Source of the DNA: an uncultured Chitinophagaceae bacterium
GTDB lineage: Bacteria; Bacteroidota; Bacteroidia; Chitinophagales; Chitinophagaceae
Assembly: GCA_903830285.1 (NCBI GenBank)
Contig: CAIKTE010000153.1
Location: forward strand, 1-64,000
Length of the DNA stretch: 64,000 bases
Direction of reading: 5' to 3'
Shown here: piece by piece, positions 14,913 to 22,390 of the stretch
Layout of the letters: every line of letters begins with the position of its first letter
Numbering within the stretch: position 1 is the stretch's first letter
Position numbers and translations under genes: made by a program
Notes under the pieces: generated by a model
Databases searched by the model: none
The model's input: only the letters and a program-made list of their open reading frames with translations
What the model was told of the DNA's origin: nothing

Positions 14913-14932
14913 AAGCGAATGTAAGAATTATG
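14913..14932 (-). promoter_or_regulatory. promoter-like 20-mer, copy 2
   Basis: An exact copy of the 14242-14261 sequence, here 26 bases upstream of the methyltransferase ATG. The TACATTCG on the minus strand may be a -7 element. Two identical 20-mers in front of neighbouring genes suggest shared control or duplicated promoter DNA. Confidence 0.4.
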
Positions 14933-15022
14933 AAGCAAGCGCTGGTAGAGATGGGAATTGTTTATTCCATTAAAAACAAAAGCTTGCAGCAAAAGATCGT
15001 TTGTAAACAAATAATTTATCGC

Positions 15023-15400
15023 TCATTTTTTGAGTCCTGTTCTGAATCCCTTTCCTGCAACAACTGCAATTGAACCGAATACAGCATCTGCAATTATTAA
15101 AATGATCATTTCAAAAGGGGCCATATTATGATTGGTTGGATCAGCATTACAATCAATGATCATTTTTATGATAAATGCAACCTGGTGTGCACCCATTGTA
15201 TACAAGAGTATATATCGCTTTTTATCTTTTGTTTTAAAAGCAAGAATACCTGCAGTTACTGATGTAATTGCTATTGCATATACTGAAAACAAAGGATTGT
15301 TCAAATACTGTGTATAGGTAGAAAGCCACATGGGGATACCTGCAATAATGACTATTGCAATGAAAACAAGGGTCTTTTGTTTCCAATTCATCGTATTCAT
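15023..15400 (-). CDS. small hypothetical membrane protein
   Basis: 125 aa from the chosen start, MNTMNWKQKTLVF. Four hydrophobic stretches are visible: LVFIAIVIIAGIPMWLS, FSVYAIAITSVTAGILAF, ILLYTMGAHQVAFIIKMII and MIILIIADAVFGSIAVVAG. No recognised domain. The longer frame from 15427 would overlap the L,D-transpeptidase gene by 26 bp; the ATG at 15400 just clears that gene's stop. It follows the transpeptidase on the same strand and may be co-transcribed. Function unknown. Confidence 0.6.
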   Translation of the reverse strand: MNTMNWKQKTLVFIAIVIIAGIPMWLSTYTQYLNNPLFSVYAIAITSVTAGILAFKTKDKKRYILLYTMGAHQVAFIIKMIIDCNADPTNHNMAPFEMIILIIADAVFGSIAVVAGKGFRTGLKK

Positions 15401-15401
15401 A

Positions 15402-17012
15402 TTATTTTGAAACAAACAATTTCTCACTCATTTTTTCATCGTGCCCATAAATATCTTTCCTGAAATTGAGCAGCCCATTCTTGTCGACCCATGCCGTAAA
15501 ATACACAATAAAAACAGGGATCGTTTTTTTCATGGTTACCCAACGTTCTTTTGTCAAATGCATGGAACTGTCTATCACATTGCTTTTCCAGATGCTGGCA
15601 GTATCGTTTCGCAATAAATATTGTGCAAACTTCTTGGGTTCTGAAATACGAATACAACCATGGCTAAAACTGCGGCTAGACACATTGAACAGTTCATGGT
15701 TGGGTGTATCGTGCAGATATATATCGTAATTGTTGGGGAATAAAAATTTTACAAGGCCTAATGAATTATTTGGACCCGGCTTTTGGCGAACAACAGGCAA
15801 TCCGTTACTTGTTGCCGTTATTTCCATATTGTTCCGTTGAATATAATTTTTGTCTCTTCTCATGCCGGGAACCACTTCATTTTTAATGATGCTTGTGGGC
15901 ACATTCCAGTACGGGCTGAATACGATATACTTTAAATTGCCGGTAAAAATCACCGTGTTGTTGGAAGCTTTACCAACAATTACATTCATATCAAAAATTT
16001 GTTTACCGCTGTCGTACACATGCATCTTATATTCAGGGATATTCACCATGATATAGTTGGTATCTTTTTCAGCCGGCATCCAGCGCACGCGTTCCATATT
16101 CACCAACAATTGTTGAATACGCTGTTTAACCGGAACGTTTAATTCCTGGATCATCTTTGCCCCTATCACGCCGTCAATACTTAAACCCATTCTTTTTTGA
16201 AATCTTTTGGCAGCAACAAATAATGCGGTATCATATTTCTGTGAAGTATCTGCAACGGCCATATCGCCCAGCAAGTACAAACGGCTTTTTATTTGAGCGA
16301 TGATCTGTGCCGAGTCTCCTTTCTTCAATAATAATTTTGCAGCGGCAGGAATAGAATCCCAATTACCTGCTGTTTGTTTATCCAGTTCGAAAAACTTTGC
16401 CAGATTTTCCTGCAATAATTTGTACTGAGCATTCATGGGTTTGAATTGATCAGTTGTTGTTTTAGATCTTAAAGAAGATTCAAGCATTGCAGAAAGATCC
16501 ACTTTCTTTCGAGGAATGAACCAGCCTAACTCTTCGGCATCGATATCACTTCCTGCATAAACCTTGGCTGCGTATTTAAAAAATTGACCTGTAAATAATA
16601 ATTCTGTTTGTTCAATATCAATTTTCTTTTTGTGTTCCAGCGCATCTTTCTCCAACGCTTCATACAAGCCAAACAAAGGAGCGTTGTATAAGCTGCTGTC
16701 CTGCAGATCACTGATGGTGTTGTTCAATAAATTAATGAAATTATGCGATTGTTCTACCAATCCACTGCTGTCGAACCAGGCATATTCATAATTACGTTGT
16801 TTATAAAAATCGAGGAACTGGTCTTCAAATTTTTTGAACTCTGAATGTCCTGCCAAGAAATTTTCAACCTCGGCACTATCCACAAATAAATTATTGAAAG
16901 AAGTTTTTCCGTTGATGGTAGTATCTCTTTCTATTTTCCTTTTCTGCTTATTATTACAAGCAAATAAAATAGCGATCAGCGAAATAAAAATAAAGGTGTA
17001 TCTGTTTTTCAT
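15402..17012 (-). CDS. L,D-transpeptidase with peptidoglycan-binding domain (YcbB-like)
   Basis: A 536-aa predicted lipoprotein (YTFIFISLIAILFACNNK; Cys after ILFA). An N-terminal helical region is followed by a PG_binding_1-like domain (residues ~250-300: LYLLGDMAVADTSQKYD, then FQKRMGLSIDGVIG). A YkuD/L,D-transpeptidase domain follows, with IMVNIPEYKMHVYDSGKQIF, PYWNVPTSII and the catalytic SFSHGCIRISEPKKFAQYL (Cys nucleophile, preceding His). Such enzymes make 3-3 peptide crosslinks or attach proteins to the wall. The start at 17012 is supported by AAGGAG seven bases upstream, a rare clear Shine-Dalgarno here. The longer frame from 17039 would overlap rsmE. Confidence 0.93.
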   Translation of the reverse strand: MKNRYTFIFISLIAILFACNNKQKRKIERDTTINGKTSFNNLFVDSAEVENFLAGHSEFKKFEDQFLDFYKQRNYEYAWFDSSGLVEQSHNFINLLNNTISDLQDSSLYNAPLFGLYEALEKDALEHKKKIDIEQTELLFTGQFFKYAAKVYAGSDIDAEELGWFIPRKKVDLSAMLESSLRSKTTTDQFKPMNAQYKLLQENLAKFFELDKQTAGNWDSIPAAAKLLLKKGDSAQIIAQIKSRLYLLGDMAVADTSQKYDTALFVAAKRFQKRMGLSIDGVIGAKMIQELNVPVKQRIQQLLVNMERVRWMPAEKDTNYIMVNIPEYKMHVYDSGKQIFDMNVIVGKASNNTVIFTGNLKYIVFSPYWNVPTSIIKNEVVPGMRRDKNYIQRNNMEITATSNGLPVVRQKPGPNNSLGLVKFLFPNNYDIYLHDTPNHELFNVSSRSFSHGCIRISEPKKFAQYLLRNDTASIWKSNVIDSSMHLTKERWVTMKKTIPVFIVYFTAWVDKNGLLNFRKDIYGHDEKMSEKLFVSK

Positions 17013-17019
17013 GTAATGT

Positions 17020-17025
17020 CTCCTT
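17020..17025 (-). promoter_or_regulatory. Shine-Dalgarno site of the L,D-transpeptidase gene
   Basis: The minus strand reads AAGGAG, seven bases before the ATG at 17012. It decides the start codon and is notable because most genes in the window lack such a site. Confidence 0.65.
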
Positions 17026-17038
17026 ACGTGAATATACA

Positions 17039-17740
17039 TTATAAATTGGCTAACAGCACAGCAGCAGCAATGCCGGCAGTTTCAGTACGTAAACGGGTAT
17101 TTCCCAAAGAGATCGGGAGATAATTCTTTTGAATGGCTGAATTGATCTCATCTACAGTAAAATCACCCTCAGGACCAATTAGTATTTGTACGCTGTTTTC
17201 GACTTTTATCTGACCTATAACATTTTTTTGATCTTCTTCGCAATGTGCGATGAGTTTTTGGGTATAAGAAGTCTGATCGACAATTGTTTGAAATGCTGTT
17301 GGCGAATGCAATACAGGCAACCATGTTTGCTGGCTTTGCAGCATGGCGGAGATCAAAATATGATTCATTCTGTCGAAACGAAAATGCTGCCGTTCCGTTC
17401 TGCTGCATAATAAGGGAATGATCTCTGTTACACCTATTTCAGTGGCTTTTTCCAGAAACCATTCGAAACGGCTTGCATTTTTTACCAATGAAATGGCAAT
17501 GCAGATCTGTTTATTTTGTGATTTCGAGAAATTAAATGATTCAATTTTTACAGAACAAGATCTCTTATCGGCTTCAGTAATGGATGCAACAAATAAATAC
17601 CCTTTTCCATCGGTTATATGTATCTGTTCACCGATCTTCATGCGTAAAACCTGAACACAATGCCTGCTCGTTTCTTCACTCAGTGTAAAATGAGAATTAT
17701 TATGTGAAATATCCTTTTCGTAGAAATAAGGAATGGACAT
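17039..17740 (-). CDS. rsmE: 16S rRNA (uracil-1498-N3)-methyltransferase
   Basis: A 233-aa SPOUT-class methyltransferase acting on the small ribosomal subunit. It has an N-terminal PUA-like region (HCVQVLRMKIGEQIHITDGK) and then a trefoil-knot domain with EKATEIGVTEIIPLLCSRTE, LIGPEGDFTVDEI and LGNTRLRTETAGIAA, the SAM-binding knot. The length is normal for the family. The ATG follows four bases after a promoter -7 element (17745-17752), so translation is probably leaderless or nearly so. The L,D-transpeptidase gene follows immediately. Confidence 0.96.
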   Translation of the reverse strand: MSIPYFYEKDISHNNSHFTLSEETSRHCVQVLRMKIGEQIHITDGKGYLFVASITEADKRSCSVKIESFNFSKSQNKQICIAISLVKNASRFEWFLEKATEIGVTEIIPLLCSRTERQHFRFDRMNHILISAMLQSQQTWLPVLHSPTAFQTIVDQTSYTQKLIAHCEEDQKNVIGQIKVENSVQILIGPEGDFTVDEINSAIQKNYLPISLGNTRLRTETAGIAAAVLLANL

Positions 17741-17744
17741 AAAA

Positions 17745-17775
17745 CAAAAGTATTCTTTTGACAGAAATATTACAA
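17745..17775 (-). promoter_or_regulatory. promoter of rsmE
   Basis: Minus strand: TTG (17773-17775), a 20-base spacer and TACTTTTG (17745-17752), a full match to the Bacteroidota consensus. Transcription would begin at about the start codon. Confidence 0.7.
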
Positions 17776-17874
17776 TGAATTTTAAAGGTTAAAAAAAACA
17801 CAGTTAACATTTTTTTATTCTTTTCACCGCAGCATTTTGTTTTTCTTTGCGCTCATTACTAATAAAAATCTGCT

Positions 17875-18537
17875 ATGAAAAAGTGTTTGTTGATCATTCT
17901 ATGTTTTGTTTCCCTTTCTTCTTTCGCTCAATTAAGATTAGGTGTTAAGGGCAGTTATCAAATGGCAAGCCTGTTTGACAAAGGCAGCAATCAGCAATAT
18001 TATGAGTTATCCAATATCAATACTATTGCCCTAGGACTTGACGTTGAGAAGGATCTAGGTAAATATTTCTTTATTCAATCAGGCATCAAGTATGATCAAA
18101 AAGGGGGCTATAAAAAATATACGAACTTAGCAACCAGTGGTTCTACAACTACGCTTAAGGTCAATTATATCGAAGTGCCTGTTAATCTTGTTTACAAGGA
18201 AAAACTCAACAAATCCTTAAAACTCATATTAGCTGCCGGGTTTTATGGTGCGGCAGGAATATCCGGGACCGAAAAAGGATATGATCAATCTGTATCCGGT
18301 ACAAATAATATTGACAGAAAAGTGGTTTTCACAACCAATACAACTTATGTAAACAATCAGACTTCTGTTAAACCAGTTGATTTTGGTTATAATTTATCTG
18401 CAGGTATCGAATGGAATAAATTCCAGTTTACTGTAGATTTCAGCCGTGGTTTCAATAGTATTCTCCCTGTAGGGTCTACCAATTTTGCCAATCAAACATT
18501 GGGTATTTCGGTAGCATATTTAATGCCCTGGAAATAA
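17875..18537 (+). CDS. outer-membrane beta-barrel protein (PorT-like)
   Basis: A 220-aa protein with a signal peptide (CLLIILCFVSLSSFAQ). Its body of alternating aromatic/polar strands has the pattern RLGVKGSYQMASLFD, FFIQSGIKYDQKGGY, YIEVPVNLVYK, LILAAGFYGAAGISG and FGYNLSAGIEWNKFQFTVDF, ending in a C-terminal strand (LGISVAYLMPWK). This is the 8-stranded 'outer membrane protein beta-barrel' domain abundant in Bacteroidota. No ligand is known. It converges on dnaB across a strong terminator. Confidence 0.88.
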   Translation: MKKCLLIILCFVSLSSFAQLRLGVKGSYQMASLFDKGSNQQYYELSNINTIALGLDVEKDLGKYFFIQSGIKYDQKGGYKKYTNLATSGSTTTLKVNYIEVPVNLVYKEKLNKSLKLILAAGFYGAAGISGTEKGYDQSVSGTNNIDRKVVFTTNTTYVNNQTSVKPVDFGYNLSAGIEWNKFQFTVDFSRGFNSILPVGSTNFANQTLGISVAYLMPWK

Positions 18538-18551
18538 TAAATTCATTCTCT

Positions 18552-18597
18552 GATAAATAGAAAAGGTTCACATAACTGTGAACCTTTTCTATTTATC
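18552..18597. terminator. bidirectional terminator between the beta-barrel gene and dnaB
   Basis: A perfect 21-bp stem (starting GATAAATAGAAAAGGTTCAC) with a 4-nt TAAC loop lies between two converging genes. The outer part of the stem is A/T-rich, so it provides U-rich ends in both directions. Confidence 0.85.
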
Positions 18598-18609
18598 GGT
18601 AATTATATT

Positions 18610-20175
18610 TTAAAAAGGAGCATCGCCTTCAAAGCCTTCATCAAAATCTCCGCCATTCATCTTACTTCCTTTTTGGATAAAGAATTTAGCTCCTTCGCCG
18701 CCTCCTGCATTAGGCACAGGAGAAGGACCAACAGGTTTCCAACTGCCACCAGGCAATCCGGGTTCATTCAACTCTTCAAATTTTTGTATATGCAGCAAGG
18801 CTTTCAGCTTAATCGTATCTAGGGCTCCATTACGATGTTTTGCTATTTTAATATGCGTTTCACCACGGGTATCTTCTCCCATTTCGTTAGTGAAATTCTC
18901 ATAATATTCAGGACGATATATGAACATCACCATATCGGCATCCTGCTCAATAGCACCCGATTCACGCAGATCACTTAATTGCGGCATTTTACTTTCCTTT
19001 CTTGTTTCAACCGCACGACTTAACTGTGATAAGGCAATGATCGGAATATTCAATTCTTTTGCCAATGCTTTTAAATTACGCGAGATATTGCTGATCTCCT
19101 GTTCACGGTTACTGCCTCTGTCACCTGTTCCGCTCATCAATTGCAGATAATCTATGATGATCAATTTTACATGGTGCTTGTTCACCATTCTTCTTGCTTT
19201 AGCACGGAACTCAAATATGTTCAATGCAGCTGTATCATCAATAAACAGGGGAGCAGTTTCCAGTTTCTTAATACCCTTGGTATGCAGTTGTTGATATTCG
19301 TGGTCTTCTAATTTACCGCGTGAAATCTTTTCCATATGAATTTCACTTTCGGCACTTAAGATACGTTGCACCAATTGAGATGCGCTCATTTCCAAACTGA
19401 AGAAACCAACAGCGGTTGGCTTAACAGGATGTAATGCTGCATTACGTGCCAGATTCAATGCGAATGCGGTCTTACCAACTGATGGACGTGCGGCCAAAAT
19501 GATCAGATCGGTGGGTTGCCATCCGTAAGTGATTCGATCCAATGAAGCAAAACCACTGGTTACACCGGATATATCGTCTTCCTGTGTTCTTAACTGATCG
19601 ATACGGTTAATTGTCTTCGCCAAAACATTACCGATATCTTCAAAATTTTTCTTCAGATAATTGTTGGTAATGTTGAACATCTTTGTTTCACTGTCATCGA
19701 GCAGATCAAAAACATCGGTACTATCTTCATATGCATCGCCAATAATTTCGCCGCTGATGCGGATCAATTCACGCTGAATGAATTTTTGCAGAATAATTCT
19801 TGCATGTGCTTCAATATTTGCAGTACTTACAACAGCATTGGTTAATTTGGTAACATAATACGGACCACCAACAACATCTAATTGTTCCTTTCTTTTTAAT
19901 TCTTCAACAACAGTCAAAATATCAATGGGCACACCACGTTGCTGCATGTCCATCATCGCCTTGAAAATGGTTTGATGCGCTTCTACATAAAAACATTCGG
20001 GTTTTAGATTGGTGTCTACCAAACTATCAAATGCACTTTTTTCCAGCATGATGGCCCCCAACACTGCTTCTTCTAATTCTTTAGCCTGCGGAGGCACTTT
20101 TCCGTACACCATTGTGCTTAGATCAATGCTTCCTTTTCTTCTTTTTTTATCTCGATTTGTGTTAGTGATTTCCAT
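18610..20175 (-). CDS. dnaB: replicative DNA helicase
   Basis: A 521-aa hexameric helicase. The N-terminal domain runs PPQAKELEEAVLGAIMLE onward to a linker helix at ~180. The RecA-like domain has Walker A ARPSVGKTAF, then FFSLEMSASQL, Walker B IIIDYLQLM, the arginine-finger region LSQLSRAVETR and SDLRESGAIEQDADM. The C-terminal tail is Gly/Asp-rich, typical for the phylum. There is no sign of an intein. The upstream 506 bp are gene-free. AAGTTTTG near the ATG resembles a -7 element but is not an exact match. Confidence 0.97.
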   Translation of the reverse strand: MEITNTNRDKKRRKGSIDLSTMVYGKVPPQAKELEEAVLGAIMLEKSAFDSLVDTNLKPECFYVEAHQTIFKAMMDMQQRGVPIDILTVVEELKRKEQLDVVGGPYYVTKLTNAVVSTANIEAHARIILQKFIQRELIRISGEIIGDAYEDSTDVFDLLDDSETKMFNITNNYLKKNFEDIGNVLAKTINRIDQLRTQEDDISGVTSGFASLDRITYGWQPTDLIILAARPSVGKTAFALNLARNAALHPVKPTAVGFFSLEMSASQLVQRILSAESEIHMEKISRGKLEDHEYQQLHTKGIKKLETAPLFIDDTAALNIFEFRAKARRMVNKHHVKLIIIDYLQLMSGTGDRGSNREQEISNISRNLKALAKELNIPIIALSQLSRAVETRKESKMPQLSDLRESGAIEQDADMVMFIYRPEYYENFTNEMGEDTRGETHIKIAKHRNGALDTIKLKALLHIQKFEELNEPGLPGGSWKPVGPSPVPNAGGGEGAKFFIQKGSKMNGGDFDEGFEGDAPF

Positions 20176-20681
20176 CCTGTCTCAAAACTTAATAGGGTTA
20201 ATAAACTTGTAACAATTCTTATTTTTCTTTTGCTTTTTCTGTATTAAGAAATTGTTACCGGAACAAATAAGGAGAACGAATATAGTCTCTTGATGATTCT
20301 AAAAAGCTCTTTTTTTTCTTAAATTTTATTCTTCCATAATGCACATATTTCGCTTCTGTCAACATTTCATTCACAGTAAAACCAGGCTTATTAACAGCTT
20401 ATTCCTGTAAAAATGCGGCTTTTACACAATTTATAAAATTATCCTGATGTTCTCAACAAGTAGCTGTGCGGAAAGAAAATCTACTGAAAATTTTAATATA
20501 ACGGCATTATTACGTAACTGGTTAATGTAATTTTTGGGCTTTTTATCAGATTATGATCTGCAAAATCAAGCTCAGTAATGATTGCGTCATATTAAGCCGA
20601 TCATGCAGGTATTGCTGTTTTTGCGGTCTGTGTTTTCTGAAAATTATTCAGCTGAAAAAAGAAAGAGAGCCGATAAGATCT
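20176..20681. other. 506-bp gene-free region upstream of dnaB
   Basis: I find no supported gene here. Close to dnaB there is an imperfect inverted repeat, GTAACAATTCTTA (20209-20221) against TAAGAAATTGTTAC (20245-20258), which could be a regulatory hairpin in the dnaB leader. The rest is AT-rich with long T-runs and no coding signal. A small RNA cannot be excluded. Confidence 0.4.
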
Positions 20682-21317
20682 TTATTGTTTTGAATAATAT
20701 TTGCAGGCCTCTTTCAATCCGCAAATATCACATTTAGGTTGACGGGCCACACAAACATATCGGCCGTGCAATATGAGCCAATGGTGTGCTTTATGAATCA
20801 ATTCCTTTGGGATATTTTTTATTAATTGTTTTTCGGTTGCCAAGGGTGTTGTTGCATTGGTTGTTAATCCTATTCTTGCACTAACCCGAAACACATGCGT
20901 ATCAACCGCCATATTCGGTTGCTGATCGATCACGCTGGTAATTACATTTGCAGTTTTCCTTCCAACACCGGGCAGTTGAACTAATTCACCAACAGTCATC
21001 GGCACCCTTGCATTGAATTTTTCCAAGAGCATATTTGACATGCCTATCAGGTGTTTTGTTTTGTTATTGGGATAGGAAATACTTTTTATGAGTGGAAATA
21101 ATTCATCGAATTCCGCCTTCGCCATGGTATGTGCCGTAGGATATTTTTGAAAGATCTTCGGTGTGGTCATATTCACGCGAACATCGGTGCATTGCGCAGA
21201 AAGTATAACGGCTACCAATAATTGAAACGGATCATCATAGATCAATTCCGTTTCAGCATTGGGTGCATGTTGCTGAAAATAATTTAATACAAATTCGTAG
21301 CGTTGTTTCTTCGTCAT
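20682..21317 (-). CDS. nth: endonuclease III
   Basis: A 211-aa DNA glycosylase/AP lyase for oxidised pyrimidines in base-excision repair. The helix-hairpin-helix LPGVGRKTANVI carries catalytic Lys121, and AVDTHVFRVSARIG carries Asp139. The C-terminal [4Fe-4S] loop is Cys-x6-Cys-x2-Cys-x5-Cys (CVARQPKCDICGLKEAC). The length matches E. coli Nth. It stands between gene-free DNA and a repeat pair; a second, AlkA-like glycosylase lies at 63.3 kb. Confidence 0.97.
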   Translation of the reverse strand: MTKKQRYEFVLNYFQQHAPNAETELIYDDPFQLLVAVILSAQCTDVRVNMTTPKIFQKYPTAHTMAKAEFDELFPLIKSISYPNNKTKHLIGMSNMLLEKFNARVPMTVGELVQLPGVGRKTANVITSVIDQQPNMAVDTHVFRVSARIGLTTNATTPLATEKQLIKNIPKELIHKAHHWLILHGRYVCVARQPKCDICGLKEACKYYSKQ

Positions 21318-21329
21318 TTAAAAATTTAT

Positions 21330-21406
21330 TGTCACCCTGAGGTACTCGAATGGTGATAAACAGAATTTCGTTTTTTAATTCATGCTTCGAGAGCCTCAGC
21401 ATGACA
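21330..21406. repeat. pair of palindromic repeats between nth and esterase gene
   Basis: Two hairpins of the CTCGAAGGGTGA family: 21330-21356 (TGTCACCCTGAG ... CGAATGGTGA) and 21380-21406 (TCATGCTTCGAG ... CTCAGCATGACA). They are in opposite arrangement and related to the tandem repeat at 9196. Confidence 0.75.
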
Positions 21407-21433
21407 GCAATCTCATTCACTGAGTCGGTCAAT

Positions 21434-22327
21434 TTAGTATTGATGAAAGCTATCACCTATAAATTTCAATGCATCGGTGATGCCTGTTCTCCAGTAAGTC
21501 CAGCTATGCGCACCATCTCTTACGCGATATTCATGCGGCACTTTTTTTTCTGACAATGCAATATGCAATAAACAATTCCCTTTGGTCAAGAAATCATCAT
21601 CACCGCAATCGATCCAGTAACGAACTTTCTTCAATTCATCCAATGATTTTGATTCAACAATTTTTAAAGGAGAATTTTTATACCATGTTTCATTTAGTCT
21701 GTCCTTTCCTTTCAAATCTCTGCCGTATAAAGGACCAAAAGTTACATCCCAACTTTTTTCAGGCATGTTCAATAATGCGTCATCATCAAAAACTGCAGCA
21801 CTTAAAGGAGCACATGCTGCAAATAATTCTGGATACTTTAATGCATAGATCAATGTTCCGTAACCGCCCATTGATAAACCGGCAATGCCTCTGAATTTTC
21901 TTTCTGCTTTGATGCGATAAGTTTTTTCAACAGCAGGCATGAATTCTTTGATAAAAAAGTCTTCGTATTTTTCTTTACCATCATAAGAGTTGATATAAAA
22001 ACTGGAATCGCCATTCGGCATTACAATGATCATCGGCGGAATGGTTCCTTCAGCGATCGCTTTATCTGCATAACGATTGATCTCTCCAAACTGCAACCAG
22101 CCTGAATTATCATCACCATATCCATGTAATAAATAAACAACGGGATAATTTCTTTCAGAAGTCTCATAATCTGCGGGTAAGTAAACCGTGTAACGCACAT
22201 CTCTATTTAAGATCGCACTCTTTACTTTTCTGGTTTCCAATACTTTCCCATTTGTTTGTGCATAGGAAAAAAGAGCACTTGTTATCAGCAAAAGAACAAT
22301 CAGGATTTGCTTGGTCATATTTTTCAT
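21434..22327 (-). CDS. exported esterase (esterase D / PF00756-type alpha/beta hydrolase)
   Basis: 297 aa with a signal peptide (MTKQILIVLLLITSALFSYAQ; either Met1 or Met4 could be used). Hydrolase motifs are YPVVYLLHGYGDDNSGW, PMIIVMPNGD, the nucleophile elbow GLSMGGYGTLIYAL (Ser), YWIDCGDDDFL (Asp) and GAHSWTYWR (His). The family includes feruloyl/acetyl-xylan esterases and enterochelin esterase-like enzymes; the substrate cannot be told. It is probably periplasmic. It runs with the S9 peptidase upstream (63 bp gap) and may share its transcript. Confidence 0.9.
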   Translation of the reverse strand: MKNMTKQILIVLLLITSALFSYAQTNGKVLETRKVKSAILNRDVRYTVYLPADYETSERNYPVVYLLHGYGDDNSGWLQFGEINRYADKAIAEGTIPPMIIVMPNGDSSFYINSYDGKEKYEDFFIKEFMPAVEKTYRIKAERKFRGIAGLSMGGYGTLIYALKYPELFAACAPLSAAVFDDDALLNMPEKSWDVTFGPLYGRDLKGKDRLNETWYKNSPLKIVESKSLDELKKVRYWIDCGDDDFLTKGNCLLHIALSEKKVPHEYRVRDGAHSWTYWRTGITDALKFIGDSFHQY

Positions 22328-22390
22328 ATCAAAATCTTTAATCGCATAAAATTAATACCCAATCAATGTAAGATTGAAAACTTGTGAATT

